DNA of 64,000 bases from Berberis thunbergii. Taxonomy: Eukaryota; Streptophyta; Magnoliopsida; Ranunculales; Berberidaceae. Below the pieces are notes generated by a model that saw only the letters and a program-made list of their open reading frames with translations, had not been told where the DNA came from and did not search any database. The DNA is taken from positions 248,001 through 312,000 of the forward strand of contig QNQO01008307.1 in assembly GCA_003290165.1 (NCBI GenBank), written 5' to 3'. Position numbers and translations under genes: made by a program. Positions 32,181 to 42,971 of the stretch are shown here, piece by piece (positions within the stretch are counted from its first letter, which is position 1; the number at the start of each line of letters is the position of its first letter).

Positions 32181-33530
32181 AAACCAAAAGACGGGTGCCA
32201 GAGGTCGGGAATGGTTCAGGGGTTTGTCGGGGTTAGGGGTAAAGATAGGCAGTCAACAAGGACCATACATGGATTGACCTAGCAATCTCTCCAAAGGTCA
32301 ATGTGTTCGCTTGAAATAACTTGTCATATTGCCTCTCCAAGCAAAATAGGCGATGGTATGAGGCTTTGATAGTTGAAAAATACTCTTGTGACTGAAGTAG
32401 AGAGCTTTGAGTTGGAGAACCCAAGGATTGTGGGGCGAGGAATTCGCTTGCCACAAGTTTTTTGTTAGTAAAGTAAAAAATTTATTCCTAGCAGAAGGAA
32501 TGTTGAGACCTCCTATATGGCGAGACAATGTAAGACGATCCAGGTACACATATGCCTGGCGTTGTTATCTGACGCTCAATTCCACCAGAAGTTTCAGGTC
32601 AGACTGTCTAGTTTGGTGGTGATAGAGCATGGAAGAATGAAAGTTTACATTGTATAGACAGGTACCGAATTAAGGACATCTTTGATCTGCATGAAAGTTT
32701 ACATTGTATAGACAGGTACCGAATGAAAGTTTACATTGTCTAGTTTGGTGGTGCAGCTGGCCATTAATTTTCAGAGATAAATTAGTTGTAGATCTGCAAG
32801 TGTGAAGCCAATGAATCCATTTGGAGTCAAACCCCATGCGAGCCATTACCAAATCCAAGTATCTCCAAAACTCGTTGTCAAAGGCTTTGGAGAAATCTAA
32901 TTTGATAACGAACCCTGGAACACTTTGTTTTTTCCTAGAATCAATAATTTCATTGGCAATCAAAGGGCTATCAACCACCTGTCTTCCACTGACTGCTGCA
33001 CTTTGAAAAGGAGAAATGACTGAATGAAGAAGAATTTTCAATCTGTTAACCAACACCTTGACAATGATCTTATAGGCCCCATTCAAAATACTGATAGGTC
33101 TAAAATCTTTTACTGTCTGCATTCCCACACAGTTAGGAATAAGCGAGATGATAGTGGTGTGCCAATCAAGAAAATTTCTCGAGTTAAAATCTTCAACAAC
33201 TTTTAGAAAATCAATTTTGATTACCTCCCACATTTTCAAATAGAACACCATTGAGAAACCATCAAGACCTGGAGAAACTTCAGATTTTAGTTCTTCCATT
33301 GCCGATCTGATTTCCATCTCCGAAAAATTATCTACCAAGGCAGTAGCCGTAGACTGGGAGATAGACTTGAAGGTAATCCCCGAGAAGAAAGGTCGTCACT
33401 CCTCCTTTTCATGGAACAACTCCTTGAAGTGAGAAATCAAGAGTTCTCTAATACTGACTTCATCCACTACCAACTCCTGACCAATGCTAAGCTTCAATGG
33501 AGTTAAACAGTCTGCGTCTGTTAGCCAAGG
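32181..33530 (-). mobile_element. LINE ORF2 remnant with reverse-transcriptase domain
   Basis: Minus-strand frame 32670-33338 (222 residues) covers RT motifs: LKSEVSPGLDGFSMVFYLKM, DFRPISILNGAYKIIVKVLV, ISPFQSAAVSGRQVVDS and VIKLDFSKAFDNEFW. This is the first half of a LINE RT domain; the catalytic YADD part is lost. Lower coordinates (32181-32630) contain C-terminal blocks as in copies A and B. The join between them is a repeated filler at 32606-32752. Non-functional. Confidence 0.82.
32606..32752. repeat. Locally repeated filler at a LINE break
   Basis: gtctagtttggtggt occurs at both ends (32606-32620, 32738-32752). Between them, atgaaagtttacattgtata plus gacaggtaccgaat occurs at about 32637-32670 and 32691-32724, with a partial third copy. 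This looks like templated patch DNA at a deletion or repair joint. Confidence 0.65.
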
Positions 33531-34090
33531 TATGAACCTCAAGAATGGTTTCCCAATTCACAATAAGTCCTGAAAGCACAACACTTTGAGAGGAACACAT
33601 GTAACAAATGAAGGCCCAAAGCGTCCATCCGAAGGTGATTTTTTGTAGAAGACACATCTTCCAAAATTCATTTGTTCATTTCTTGCAAAAATAGCCAAAC
33701 AATCGCATGAGTTATAAGTGATCAAAATTTCAAATCGCCTTTCTTTGTTGCCATAGGAAAAGGAAAGGCTCAACAATTCCATTCCAAGACACTAATATGC
33801 AATTATTCTTTGAACACCAAAACCACCCCACAAATATGGTAGAAGTAGGACAAAATTCCCCAGCATAATTGAAAAGGAGAAATAAGCTATCCCTGGACCC
33901 CAAACCTCCTTCACACAATGCAATCCATGTTCTTGTCATTGTCCATACACTATGAGCCAACTTGTCTCTAGTATCAAGGTGATCCCAAATGAATATCCAC
34001 ACAAAGAAATAAACCTTTTGGGATAGCCTTCCTCCAAACAAATGAAGTGGGAAAACCTCTCATGGATCTCGTCCAACTTCATGGAGTGGT
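33531..34090 (-). mobile_element. LINE C-terminal (zf-RVT) remnant, copy D
   Basis: Near-identical to 26930-27480 (SQKVYFFVWIFIWDHLDTRD on minus) and similarly broken. Confidence 0.72.
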
Positions 34091-34680
34091 TAACACTCCA
34101 TCATTGAGAGGCTTTCCATCAAGCTATCGACCAAATCCATCTCCACTCATTGAAAGCTTTCAATGGGTGAGGAGGAAGCCATTCATTTCCACGATATTGC
34201 ACTTGGCTTGCATGAACTTTTCCAAAGACTATTGATCCACTATAATACCTCCAAGGAAAAAGTCTCATTAACAGGTGTTTATTTTCTTAACTCATCTACT
34301 TGGGAAAAGCCACCAAACCCCATTTCAAGTAAGGATGCATGGACACGTGTGTCGTGTCACACGGTATTTTAAAAAAAAATTGAACTCGGCAACACGGCGA
34401 AATGGTCAAACTTTTTTTTATAACTCATATGAACATAAACAACAACCTAAAGTTTAAAATTGTTTAAAATTTTTACTTTTGAAGCTGGAAGATGAGAGCT
34501 TAACAAGAGAGATAGAAAATTTTACAGAGATGCTCAGATAGTCAAAATTTACTGAAGAGTGTATCTAATTTACAAATTGTTTCAAAATAGTATGTAATTG
34601 TGTATCTAAGAGCAAATTAGTCATTAGAAACAGATAAATCAAATTACAAAGAAATTATATAGCAAAATACAATTTTTTTT
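34091..34680. repeat. ERF-downstream module, copy D (no ERF follows)
   Basis: Matches the first ~600 bp of the modules at 6211 and 27717, then diverges before the ERF gene would begin. The short plus frame of the other copies is deleted. Confidence 0.7.
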
Positions 34681-34949
34681 GTGTATTGTATCTAATTTAG
34701 AGCGAGGGAAGAAACAACCTTGATGACACCTGATGTACCATCAAATGAAAATGTCAGTCAAGAACCCTCAGATTGAGTACAGCGTGAAGAGGTGCTCTAA
34801 TTGAAGCAACCCCTCTCCCTGACTGAAGGAATCGAAGAATTGGCAATTGCAATTTAGTGCAGTAGAACTGGCGTTTCTTCAAGAACTACTTCCGAAAACC
34901 AGCAGAGAAAAACAAGAAAAAAAAAACTAAGAAAAAAAACACTGGTCGT

Positions 34950-35810
34950 GTCGGAGCCGTGTCAGACTTAGTCAACGTGTCTTGACTGTTGACCATGTGT
35001 CGGGCGCGTGTCGGACACGAGTCTGTGTCCGACATGTACCCAAACTCTCGAAATGAAGGTTTCCAAAGAGTCTATGCACCTTCGATTTCAAGAGATGAGC
35101 TTTTTTCGCCTTTTGATCCTCCCTAAAGAAAGTTGCTGACAATATTCTCCAACCTATTGGAAATGGACATATGATAAATTGGTTAGCCAAAGTATTTCTA
35201 GTACATATTACTAGCCTACCACCCTTGGATAACAACCTACTTTGATATTCATTCAGTGATGCAAGTGTCTAGAAAAATGTCTTCATTAATGGATCTCAAC
35301 TCTTTAATATTATGTTTGACACTCAATGGGAGCCGAAGGTACCAACAGGGAGGTTAGGTCACCTCACAACCATGATGGAATCTGCTTGATGAACAAGAAG
35401 ACCTTCCACAACACTACTAAAGACATTTTTAAGATTTGAGGCCTGAAGCCTCTCAAACAAAGCTATGGCGTGAGATTAATGCAATTATCCAACCTATTGT
35501 CAAAGGAAAAACATATAGTATCGTGCATATATTGAAACGATGAAAGGTAAAAATAGCTAGACAGTTTGAGGTGCATGTGAGATGATAGCAAGGTTATCCA
35601 TCCTACTCTTTGGAAAAAAAATATGGTAGCTTGAGGGGTGAGTTGATGCAAGTAAGCCATCCTAGACTTGAAAAGGTCTTCTTGATATGAGGTATGTTGT
35701 GGCTTTCCAACCAAAATGGTTTTGTTCCTTGTTTTCATTCTGAACATTGAGAAAAGGGGAGAAACTAGCAATCTCTGTTATCCCATGTTTGGTAAACTCC
35801 TGCAATACTT
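34950..35810 (-). mobile_element. Old LINE ORF2 remnant (end of RT)
   Basis: Minus blocks include SFQYMHDTICF (a damaged version of the RT YADD region) at 35463-35771 and LSKGGRLVICTRNTLAN with PFPIGW at 34972-35235, the segment usually following RT in plant LINEs. Stops and shifts are frequent. It is the insertion target of the element at 35811-38210. Confidence 0.6.
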
Positions 35811-38210
35811 TATTTGACATTTTTTTTTTTTTTGAAAAACGAGCGGGGTTATTTAGGATCCCTGAACCTTAGAAATGAAAAAAGAGGATGATAAAGATTA
35901 CAATCACTCATACATTCACTCGTTACAGCATCCACAGGACCAAAAAATTGCTTCAAATCTTCAACTAAAATCCTCATTAGTTCTAGAGTCACCATCTCCA
36001 AGTTGAGGAGTAACCCTGCAAAGTGTTCTGCTACTAAAATGGTCGCATGATAGACCTGTCATAACTTTTCTTCCTCATAAGTACCAATCAATCCTTTAAT
36101 CACTCTCATGACGTGATTTATACCTAATGTGGGCCCCAGGATGTACGAGAAGTCGTCGTAAGTATACGAACCACAATGAATCCTGATATAAAAACCATTG
36201 AATGCTAGCACTAATCTAGCATCCATACAAGGTTCTAATAAGCATTTGCATTCTACTTGTATTATCATCATCAGTTACCTGAATTTAGGATTTGTCTTCT
36301 TGCTTCGAGAGGACCTTCGAGGAACATCTGCCGTGGGAGTCTGTATTGTGGTAACCTCACGTTATTTTTCACTAGTGTTTTGCCCCACCTTTGCTGCTTC
36401 CTCTTCAAGTGAAGTTTGAATTTCAGCGACCACTGCCTCCATGCCTATTCGTGCAATTTCTGACTGCATAGCCTTAACATTTTGGGGTGTTAGGCAAGCC
36501 ATGAGCGTTGTGGGATCTTCCCCCAATCCTCCGAAACCAGCGATCGCGCGAAGCACCTCTACTACTTGCATTGGGTTTTCCTCTGAGTTAGATATGGGGG
36601 TAGACAGACCTAGCTCTGCTGCTACTTCAGCTTCTGAATCCGCAGTCTGAATCGATGTTTCAATCCCATTGGGTGAGTAACCTGCATCCTTACAATCATC
36701 CCTGAATTCTTTGAATTGTTGCTCCTTAGACGTATCAACAACATCTAATTCTAAACTAGTCGTTCCAACTTGGGTAACGATTTGATTTCTATTCTCAATC
36801 AAACTGCTATTATTTTCTTGAGGTGTCGCACATTCTAAATTCGCCTTGCCCGTAAGAACCTGCGTATACCCCGCCTCAAGTAGGCATTCCTCCGTACAAT
36901 CTGGACCTTGCTCGGCAATTGCATGTTCCTGCTGCTCACTCTCCCCGACGTCAAAAGGTTCTAAAAGCGACTCAAATTTGTTGGACAAAACCACCTTAAC
37001 CGGATCCATGGCCTCCGACCTCTTTTCCCCAACTTCCTCATTAATTTCCACTCCTTGGCTATTCTTGGCACCACTCGGACCCACTGAGGGGTTGGGATGC
37101 TTTGCCTTATTGAGAACGGGAACATATTGCTGCTTGATAGTGTGAGACTCAAACTTTGGCCTGACCATCTTTTCTGTTTTGCCTAAATCAACGGCTTTCC
37201 CTCCACCCTTAAGACCTAACTTTTTCCTACAAACCTCCTCGTGGTGCCCTATCAATGAACAGAAGTCACAGTATTTGAAACCTGGATATTCTAACTTCTG
37301 CCAGAAACCCCTATTATTGGCCCTATCAATCCACACTCTAGATGGTAAATTGTCCGCCAAAGTCATCTCCACGCAAACACGAGCAAAGCCCGGGCGTGAC
37401 AAACATCGAGTATGATCGTCCATCCGCAAAAAATCACCAAAGGAATTCACAATTGCTTTTAAAATAGGAGGGTGAAATAAATGCAGAGGTAAGTTAGGTA
37501 ACTCTACCCATAAAGGCACTGAGATTGGATCTTCCTTCAAACTGAAACCATCATGCCAACGGAAAGCCTTAAAACGAACACCCCGAATCAGAAAAGAATC
37601 CCTTGACAGAACTTTCTTTGCTTCCACCTCGGATTGAAGTCGGACCAAAACGTGTCGTTGGTTGAGTAAGCCAAGCGAGAAATCGCCCAAAATTCCCCAA
37701 GTTCTGTGGATCGAATCTCGAATGTCTACCAATGTAGGTTGGTAACTAGATAATTTCAGAACAATCACATGTTTTTCCATGAAATCTTCTCCCCGTATTT
37801 CATCTGTTGCCGTGATTCCGATGGCTGGTGCTCCCTCCTTGCGAAAACGAGTTCCTTCGACAGGGGTCTCCGCGGTATCAGCAACCAAGATTTTCCCCAA
37901 AATCTGGGCGAAGGAGGGCTTTGGAGCAGCCGCTGCTTCCCCATGTCCAGGACCCGAGGAATGGATGTCGGCTGTGGGCCCTGACATTACATCAAGAAAT
38001 GTAAAGGCGGCTGTGTTGTCGAACAGACCCCCTACAGAAAGATGGGAAGCTTGAAAGATCTTTCCCACAAAATAAAAGGAGCCGCCCACCACTCAAAGAA
38101 AACAAACCCTGCTGTAGCAGCAGTGTTGTCGAGGCGTGACGTTGTGGTGACGACGATGGCGTGGCGGCGTCTTGCAGTGCAGAGCTGCTAGGCGGAGCTA
38201 TTTGACATTT
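35811..38210 (-). mobile_element. Compact LINE derivative: ORF1 only, poly(A), 12-bp TSD ('half-LINE')
   Basis: The 12-bp target tatttgacattt is perfectly repeated at 35811-35822 and 38199-38210. Between them, reading minus, are ~210 bp of leader, an intact ORF1 (start 37987, end 36362), ~530 bp of 3' sequence and a poly(A) ending at 35823. No endonuclease or reverse transcriptase is present. The perfect TSD and tail show it was inserted in this form, so this is not a full LINE that decayed in place. It shares its 3' end with 25001-26510. Confidence 0.85.
36362..37987 (-). CDS. LINE ORF1 protein (DUF4283 and CCHC zinc knuckle)
   Basis: A ~541-residue nucleic-acid-binding protein expected to coat LINE RNA. 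The frame is open to 38092, but the Met at 37987 (MSGPTADIHSSGPGHGEA) fits better because the extra 35 upstream residues look like leader. DUF4283 covers roughly residues 65-155 of that start (EKHVIVLKLSSYQPTLVDIR ... FKAFRWHDGFSL). A CCHC knuckle CDFCSLIGHHEEVC lies ~90 residues further on. The acidic, Gln-rich C-terminal half has no recognised fold. There are no internal stops. A functional ORF1 without ORF2 would need reverse transcriptase from elsewhere. Confidence 0.85.
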   Translation of the reverse strand: MSGPTADIHSSGPGHGEAAAAPKPSFAQILGKILVADTAETPVEGTRFRKEGAPAIGITATDEIRGEDFMEKHVIVLKLSSYQPTLVDIRDSIHRTWGILGDFSLGLLNQRHVLVRLQSEVEAKKVLSRDSFLIRGVRFKAFRWHDGFSLKEDPISVPLWVELPNLPLHLFHPPILKAIVNSFGDFLRMDDHTRCLSRPGFARVCVEMTLADNLPSRVWIDRANNRGFWQKLEYPGFKYCDFCSLIGHHEEVCRKKLGLKGGGKAVDLGKTEKMVRPKFESHTIKQQYVPVLNKAKHPNPSVGPSGAKNSQGVEINEEVGEKRSEAMDPVKVVLSNKFESLLEPFDVGESEQQEHAIAEQGPDCTEECLLEAGYTQVLTGKANLECATPQENNSSLIENRNQIVTQVGTTSLELDVVDTSKEQQFKEFRDDCKDAGYSPNGIETSIQTADSEAEVAAELGLSTPISNSEENPMQVVEVLRAIAGFGGLGEDPTTLMACLTPQNVKAMQSEIARIGMEAVVAEIQTSLEEEAAKVGQNTSEK

Positions 38211-38404
38211 CATTATAGATTAAAAAATATATATATGGTACTTTATTCATTAAATCACTTAACCATCTGAGTGTTGCTAAGTGTGCTTCCCTCAAGAAAA
38301 ATTGGCCCCAAAACATAAAAATTTCCAATGTAAAAGGAATTACTTTATTTATGAGTTAGGCTTTATGGACTTAGCAAATCCTAATCTAATTTTTTTTTTA
38401 ATTA

Positions 38405-38600
38405 ATTTATTTTTGTTATGTTATTTTGGATCAAAGACACCAAAATTTTATTAATCATAAAGGTTAATGGGACCCTCACAAAAGCAAGGAGGACAGAAAG
38501 AGCAAAAATTACAAGGAAAAGAGATGATCTCAACTAACATGAAAAGATCAAAAGACACTTTGTCCCCCTATTTTGAGACTCACTAAGATATTGATTACAC
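38405..38600 (-). mobile_element. Probable LINE 3' end (minus)
   Basis: Reverse reading gives a 3'-UTR-like run with ttaataaaattttggtg and a short A-rich end near 38395. It is similar in style to LINE tails elsewhere in the window. No coding part. Confidence 0.4.
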
Positions 38601-41600
38601 TTAAGGAAACTACTAAACTAAATTATTATTTTTAATTTCTTTATGCTCCGTTAAAAAAATTACGGATTAATGTTAGAAATGTGTTTAGGTCTGCACCATT
38701 AAATATCTTGATAAATGGTCTTTGTGGGTGTTAAAGATTGCCTTTTCGGTCGGTCTTGGACAATGGGCACTCGCCAGTGGCCGGCCTGTGTCGCCTTCAA
38801 GGTGGGCCCTCGCTCGTTTTGTGATTATGATAGGTAAATCTGTCATATCACATTTTAACGCGTATCTCACGCATTGGTCGAAATGGGCTGAAACTTTAAC
38901 ACATTGTTTTTGGATATTAATTTTTAATTTTCCTCAAATTTTCAGCTGAAACGAAGCTTTAATATTATAGTTACTTAGTCATGTGTATGTCGTGTCGTTA
39001 TTTGTAAATGAAAACTAAATGGGTTCTAAATAGGCAGTCAAAATGTTTTTTGTTCCCAATATATCAATATTTGGAGTAGTCTTATAAGCTGATCCCCGCT
39101 GCCAAATGTCTTCCTTTAGAGATAAGAAACACTCGTAAGACATGAGCTCTCTCCCTTAAATAATCAACCTATCTTCTTATTTCTTTCCATTCACAAAGCA
39201 CAAGTAACAAACTGTATACCTCTTCTTCATATCCATTTCCTCATTCGGGATATATGTATGTGCTTCTTCATCATTTCAGACCAACTGAAACTGACTTGTT
39301 TTGTCTAAGCTTTTATTTATTTTTGTTTTTTTGAAGAGGAAAATGTAACTTTATGCATCCCTGCATCATGAAGAAGTAGGGTATTAACTATTGTTGGCAT
39401 GGGCATATGATATTAACTATTTTATAAGTCATTCGTCTTGAAATTGAGCAGGTACCATATATACTCAACTTGATTTGATTGAGCATGTTGGTTTGGTCAA
39501 CAACAGCTTGTTGAAAGAATAAAGAAGCTTTAATTTTAGAGAGTCAGGACTATCAGTCGTTTTTTTAGTCAGGATTGAGGCTCTTTACACTTGTACTCCT
39601 TTTATAATTGATGTTTGTGATTGTGTTTTAAAGAAAATAGATAACAATGTAAAAGAGCCCAACCCGAATAAAAAAAAATGGTTGATTGCCCTAAATACGT
39701 AGAATTACTAAGAAGATTTCATCCTCTCTTACCTATTGGAGCTCCTCTATTTGGATGGATGGGCTTTGCAGAGCCACAGGCAAAATGTATGTTTTGTTTT
39801 TCATTTTTTTGATGGAAGGCCAATTTTTGGGTGCCTAATGGAGACACTCTTATTGTAGATCATATTCATTGTTTTTTGGTCTGAAATGTAAACAACATTA
39901 AAGGTTGGTATAGTGGTGGTTCAGTTGAAATGTTTTTTGACCTAAGGTTGGTACCACAATATCATAGATTTAATGAATTTCAACGCGAGGGATTTTTTTG
40001 AATCAACGCAAAAAGGGTCTTGATTTTGTTGAATCAACGCGAGGGTCTAACTACATTGTATATATTGCTAGAATGCATGTATATTTGAAACAAGTTGATT
40101 TCCTTGCTTCTCTCACGGTATAGTCCTCTTTCCCCCTGAGTCCCTCATTTCTCCTCGGTCAATAAAGATAAATGTAGGACTAGTGCCAATAGTTCACCAC
40201 AGAAAGCACTCACCAAGTTGGGATCATTAAGTAATATAATTGAAAATTTTTTTTATATACTTACCTCAGTTTCGTTGCTACCGTGACCTTTGAGTCTTAC
40301 GCATTCGATCGAATCATATAGATATCCCTTCAACACAACATAAGTCATCAAAAAGGATTTCAGACGACCCATCAAAGCACATAAATAATTTTAGATATGA
40401 CAAGATTAAATACACGAAAGAACCCTAAATTTCAAACAACTTGGGCTTAGGTTTTATGTTTGTTCTCTATTATAATAGTTTTTCTAACAATGCGCTAAAA
40501 CAAGTTTTTTTTTAATAACTATATAATTACAATATGTTAGACCAAAAACGAAAGAGTATACAACGTTATGATCGAACAAGTAAAATTTCAAGATTCCGAA
40601 TGAAATGAAGATAGGACACAAGTTTTGCTAAGTAGGATGCAATGAATTTAATAAAGCTTTTGTTTAATATTAATTATGGTATAAGCATTTCCAACTAACC
40701 AATCACCTTGCTAATTCCACAAACAATGACCTTCAAATAGTGAGGGAATGGTAGCCTGTAAAAACAAGAAAGTGCCAACTAAACACAATTAAAGTACTAA
40801 CAATGTACTTTGGAGAGAAAAATCTTCAAAACATCAAGACTCCATTTTTTTGTTTCTATTAGCTTGTAATAATATAGGTTTACTCTCCACACTCCAAAAG
40901 AAAATCCAAACCAAAACAAGACTACAAAGTTGGTAATCTAAAGCCAAGAGTATTTTACTATGTTTTTTGTCTTACCACCTCACATTGCTCTATGAAGATA
41001 ACAAGGCTAATTTACAATTATAAAAAAAAATTTAAAAAGAACAAAAAAAAACAAAAATGAAAAAGACCCGATGGTTCGGAAAGTCTTACTAGTCGAAAAA
41101 ACCTATATGTCAATTCGAAAACATGTTACATTATTACTATTACGTACAGGTGGTACAACAACCAGGTTTTGCAACTAAGATGATGTGATATCATCAGAGG
41201 AGTTTTTTTTACAATCTCGATATACACATAAACACTTTGAAAATTTTATAATTTTTTCAAGGTCACATCACGTCACCCTGGTTACAAAAACCAAGTTTCT
41301 TAGTGTTTTCGAATTCATTCACCTTTGAAAAACATATACTAATTTGATTTTGTCAAACTTTAGGAACAAGGTGTTTGTTGCTTAGCTTATTTGGGAGGCT
41401 ATTAAGTTCATCTGCAAAATTGGTTTCTAGCCAACAGATACGCATTTCGCAGTCAAATTGTAAGGTTAAAGTATGATTAAGGAATTGCTTATGCTAATGA
41501 AGCACCATCTACATGAATGCAATCCAACCCCTTGGCAACAATGTACTATTGATACTAAACATGATACAAGCTATTTCCAATGCTCTTGCAAGATTGTAGT

Positions 41601-41709
41601 GATAATCGACCTTTAAGCTTTTTTTCATGTTTATCATAAATTATGAGAATTTGGTTCTTTAGAGAGAATAAAGAGTGATTTCCACATAGTTAGAATGTTC
41701 ACTTAGAAC
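38601..41709. other. Intergenic, no gene recognised
   Basis: AT-rich DNA. A GC-rich island at about 38740-38820 has no recognised family. A decayed MITE-like stretch lies at 39537-39670. Nothing else is supported. Confidence 0.5.
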
Positions 41710-42205
41710 CACGGATTGTGTTTTTGCGAAATTTGGTCGAAAATTTTGTTTTATGAAATTACTAAAAAAAAGTACATTTTTTTTCGAAAATTTTGAATTT
41801 TGTTTTATTCGTGATTTCATTTTTCATAAATATATATATATATATAAATTAGCTACAAAAAATTTGAGGTTTTTTGGTAAATTTCGGGGTTTTTTTTCTT
41901 CTAATCATCATTTCTTCTAATTATTTATTGATTTTTAAAACCACCATCTGATTTTCTAATTATATATTAATTTAATGTTTGTTTCATTTCTTAGTATTTA
42001 GGCTTCACTTAATGTGTTTAATAGGTTTTTTTTGCTTGCATCTTATATTTTTTCACATATTTCATATCCTCTCGAATTCATTATACATATATATATATAT
42101 ATATATATGTATTCTCGAAATTTTTACTTATTTTTTTTACACACAAAAATATTTCTTAAAATTAACTTACCAAATTTACCTCAAAAAACGAAATCACAAT
42201 CCTTG
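41710..42205. mobile_element. hAT-type MITE (496 bp), reverse relative of 19471-20039
   Basis: Ends cacggattgtg and cgaaatcacaatccttg are inverted copies. The flanks cttagaac and tttacaac match at 6 of 8 bases, an aged TSD. The middle is the reverse complement of the 19471 element (e.g. cttctaattatttattgatt). (AT)n runs sit at about 41828-41847 and 42087-42108. Confidence 0.7.
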
Positions 42206-42478
42206 TTTACAACCTCATTCTCTCTTAATGACATATGGCAAACCATCCATTTTTTTTTCTTTCAAACCTTGTTTGCTAGGGTTTATACAGTGACTGAAGT
42301 AAGAATCCAAATGAATAGAATCATTCCAAGTCAACTAGGGAAAAAAAAACTAATTTTTGGCAAAAACAACAATAATAAAAAATATTGGCGGCAAAGCATA
42401 AACAAACATTCAAATCTCTTGTAAAAGGCTTGTTCAATTAAAACAACCAATTAACAACACTGAGCTGAAGATCATGCA

Positions 42479-42658
42479 ATGCCAGTTGAGGCCGACGACG
42501 GAGCTCCAGATGCTAAGCCATTTGTCTTCTCTCAAATGTATCTTTCGATCGTAACGCCATCTGTGCTTTGTCAATCTCTCCAGCTTTGTTCAAATTCTTT
42601 GCCTTTCTATTTTTTAAATCTCCTTAATGATGCTATAATTTGTCACTCCAGATTCTAA
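42479..42658 (+). other. Small upstream frame, possible 5' exon or uORF
   Basis: Starts MPVEADDGAPDAKPFVFSQM, much more GC-rich and protein-like than its surroundings, and runs 59 codons. A possible donor (aat|gtatct at ~42538) would end it after ~20 codons. It may be an upstream ORF in the ATPase leader or an unrelated exon; unrecognised. Confidence 0.3.
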
Positions 42659-42738
42659 TAACATACACATATTTCTTTTTCTTGCAGCTTGTATATATAT
42701 ACCAGTCCATGTTCTTGTTTCAATCTTATCTACTACAG

Positions 42739-42971
42739 GGTATATCTAAAAGAGAAGGCAAAGAGCTTCCGGTTTTCGGTGTTTGATATCATCTAGGTAG
42801 GAGTTTATTCACTCATTTTCATTCTTTGTTTCTTAAGCCTTGAACATAATTGGAACTTAAGTATTTGAATTGGCAGAAACTTTTATGGTAGTGATAGTTT
42901 GATCTATAGGGTGTGTTTTGGACTTGAAATTACCGCAGATTCTCTTCTGAGGCTTAGACAAAGAAGTAAAA
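42739..42971 (+). promoter_or_regulatory. Probable 5' UTR of the H+-ATPase gene with an intron
   Basis: ctactacag before 42739 and catctag|gtagga at ~42796, then ttggcag before ~42878, fit an untranslated exon, an ~80-bp intron and a second leader segment ending at the start codon 42972. Inferred from splice-site signals only. Confidence 0.4.

Noticed and set aside
36198..38054. Plus-strand frames opposite the LINE ORF1
   Set aside because: Shadows of the 36362-37987 minus-strand coding frame.
41979..42424. Frames of 104 and 136 residues
   Set aside because: They run through an AT-rich hAT MITE and read mainly Phe/Ile/Tyr; no domain or splice context.
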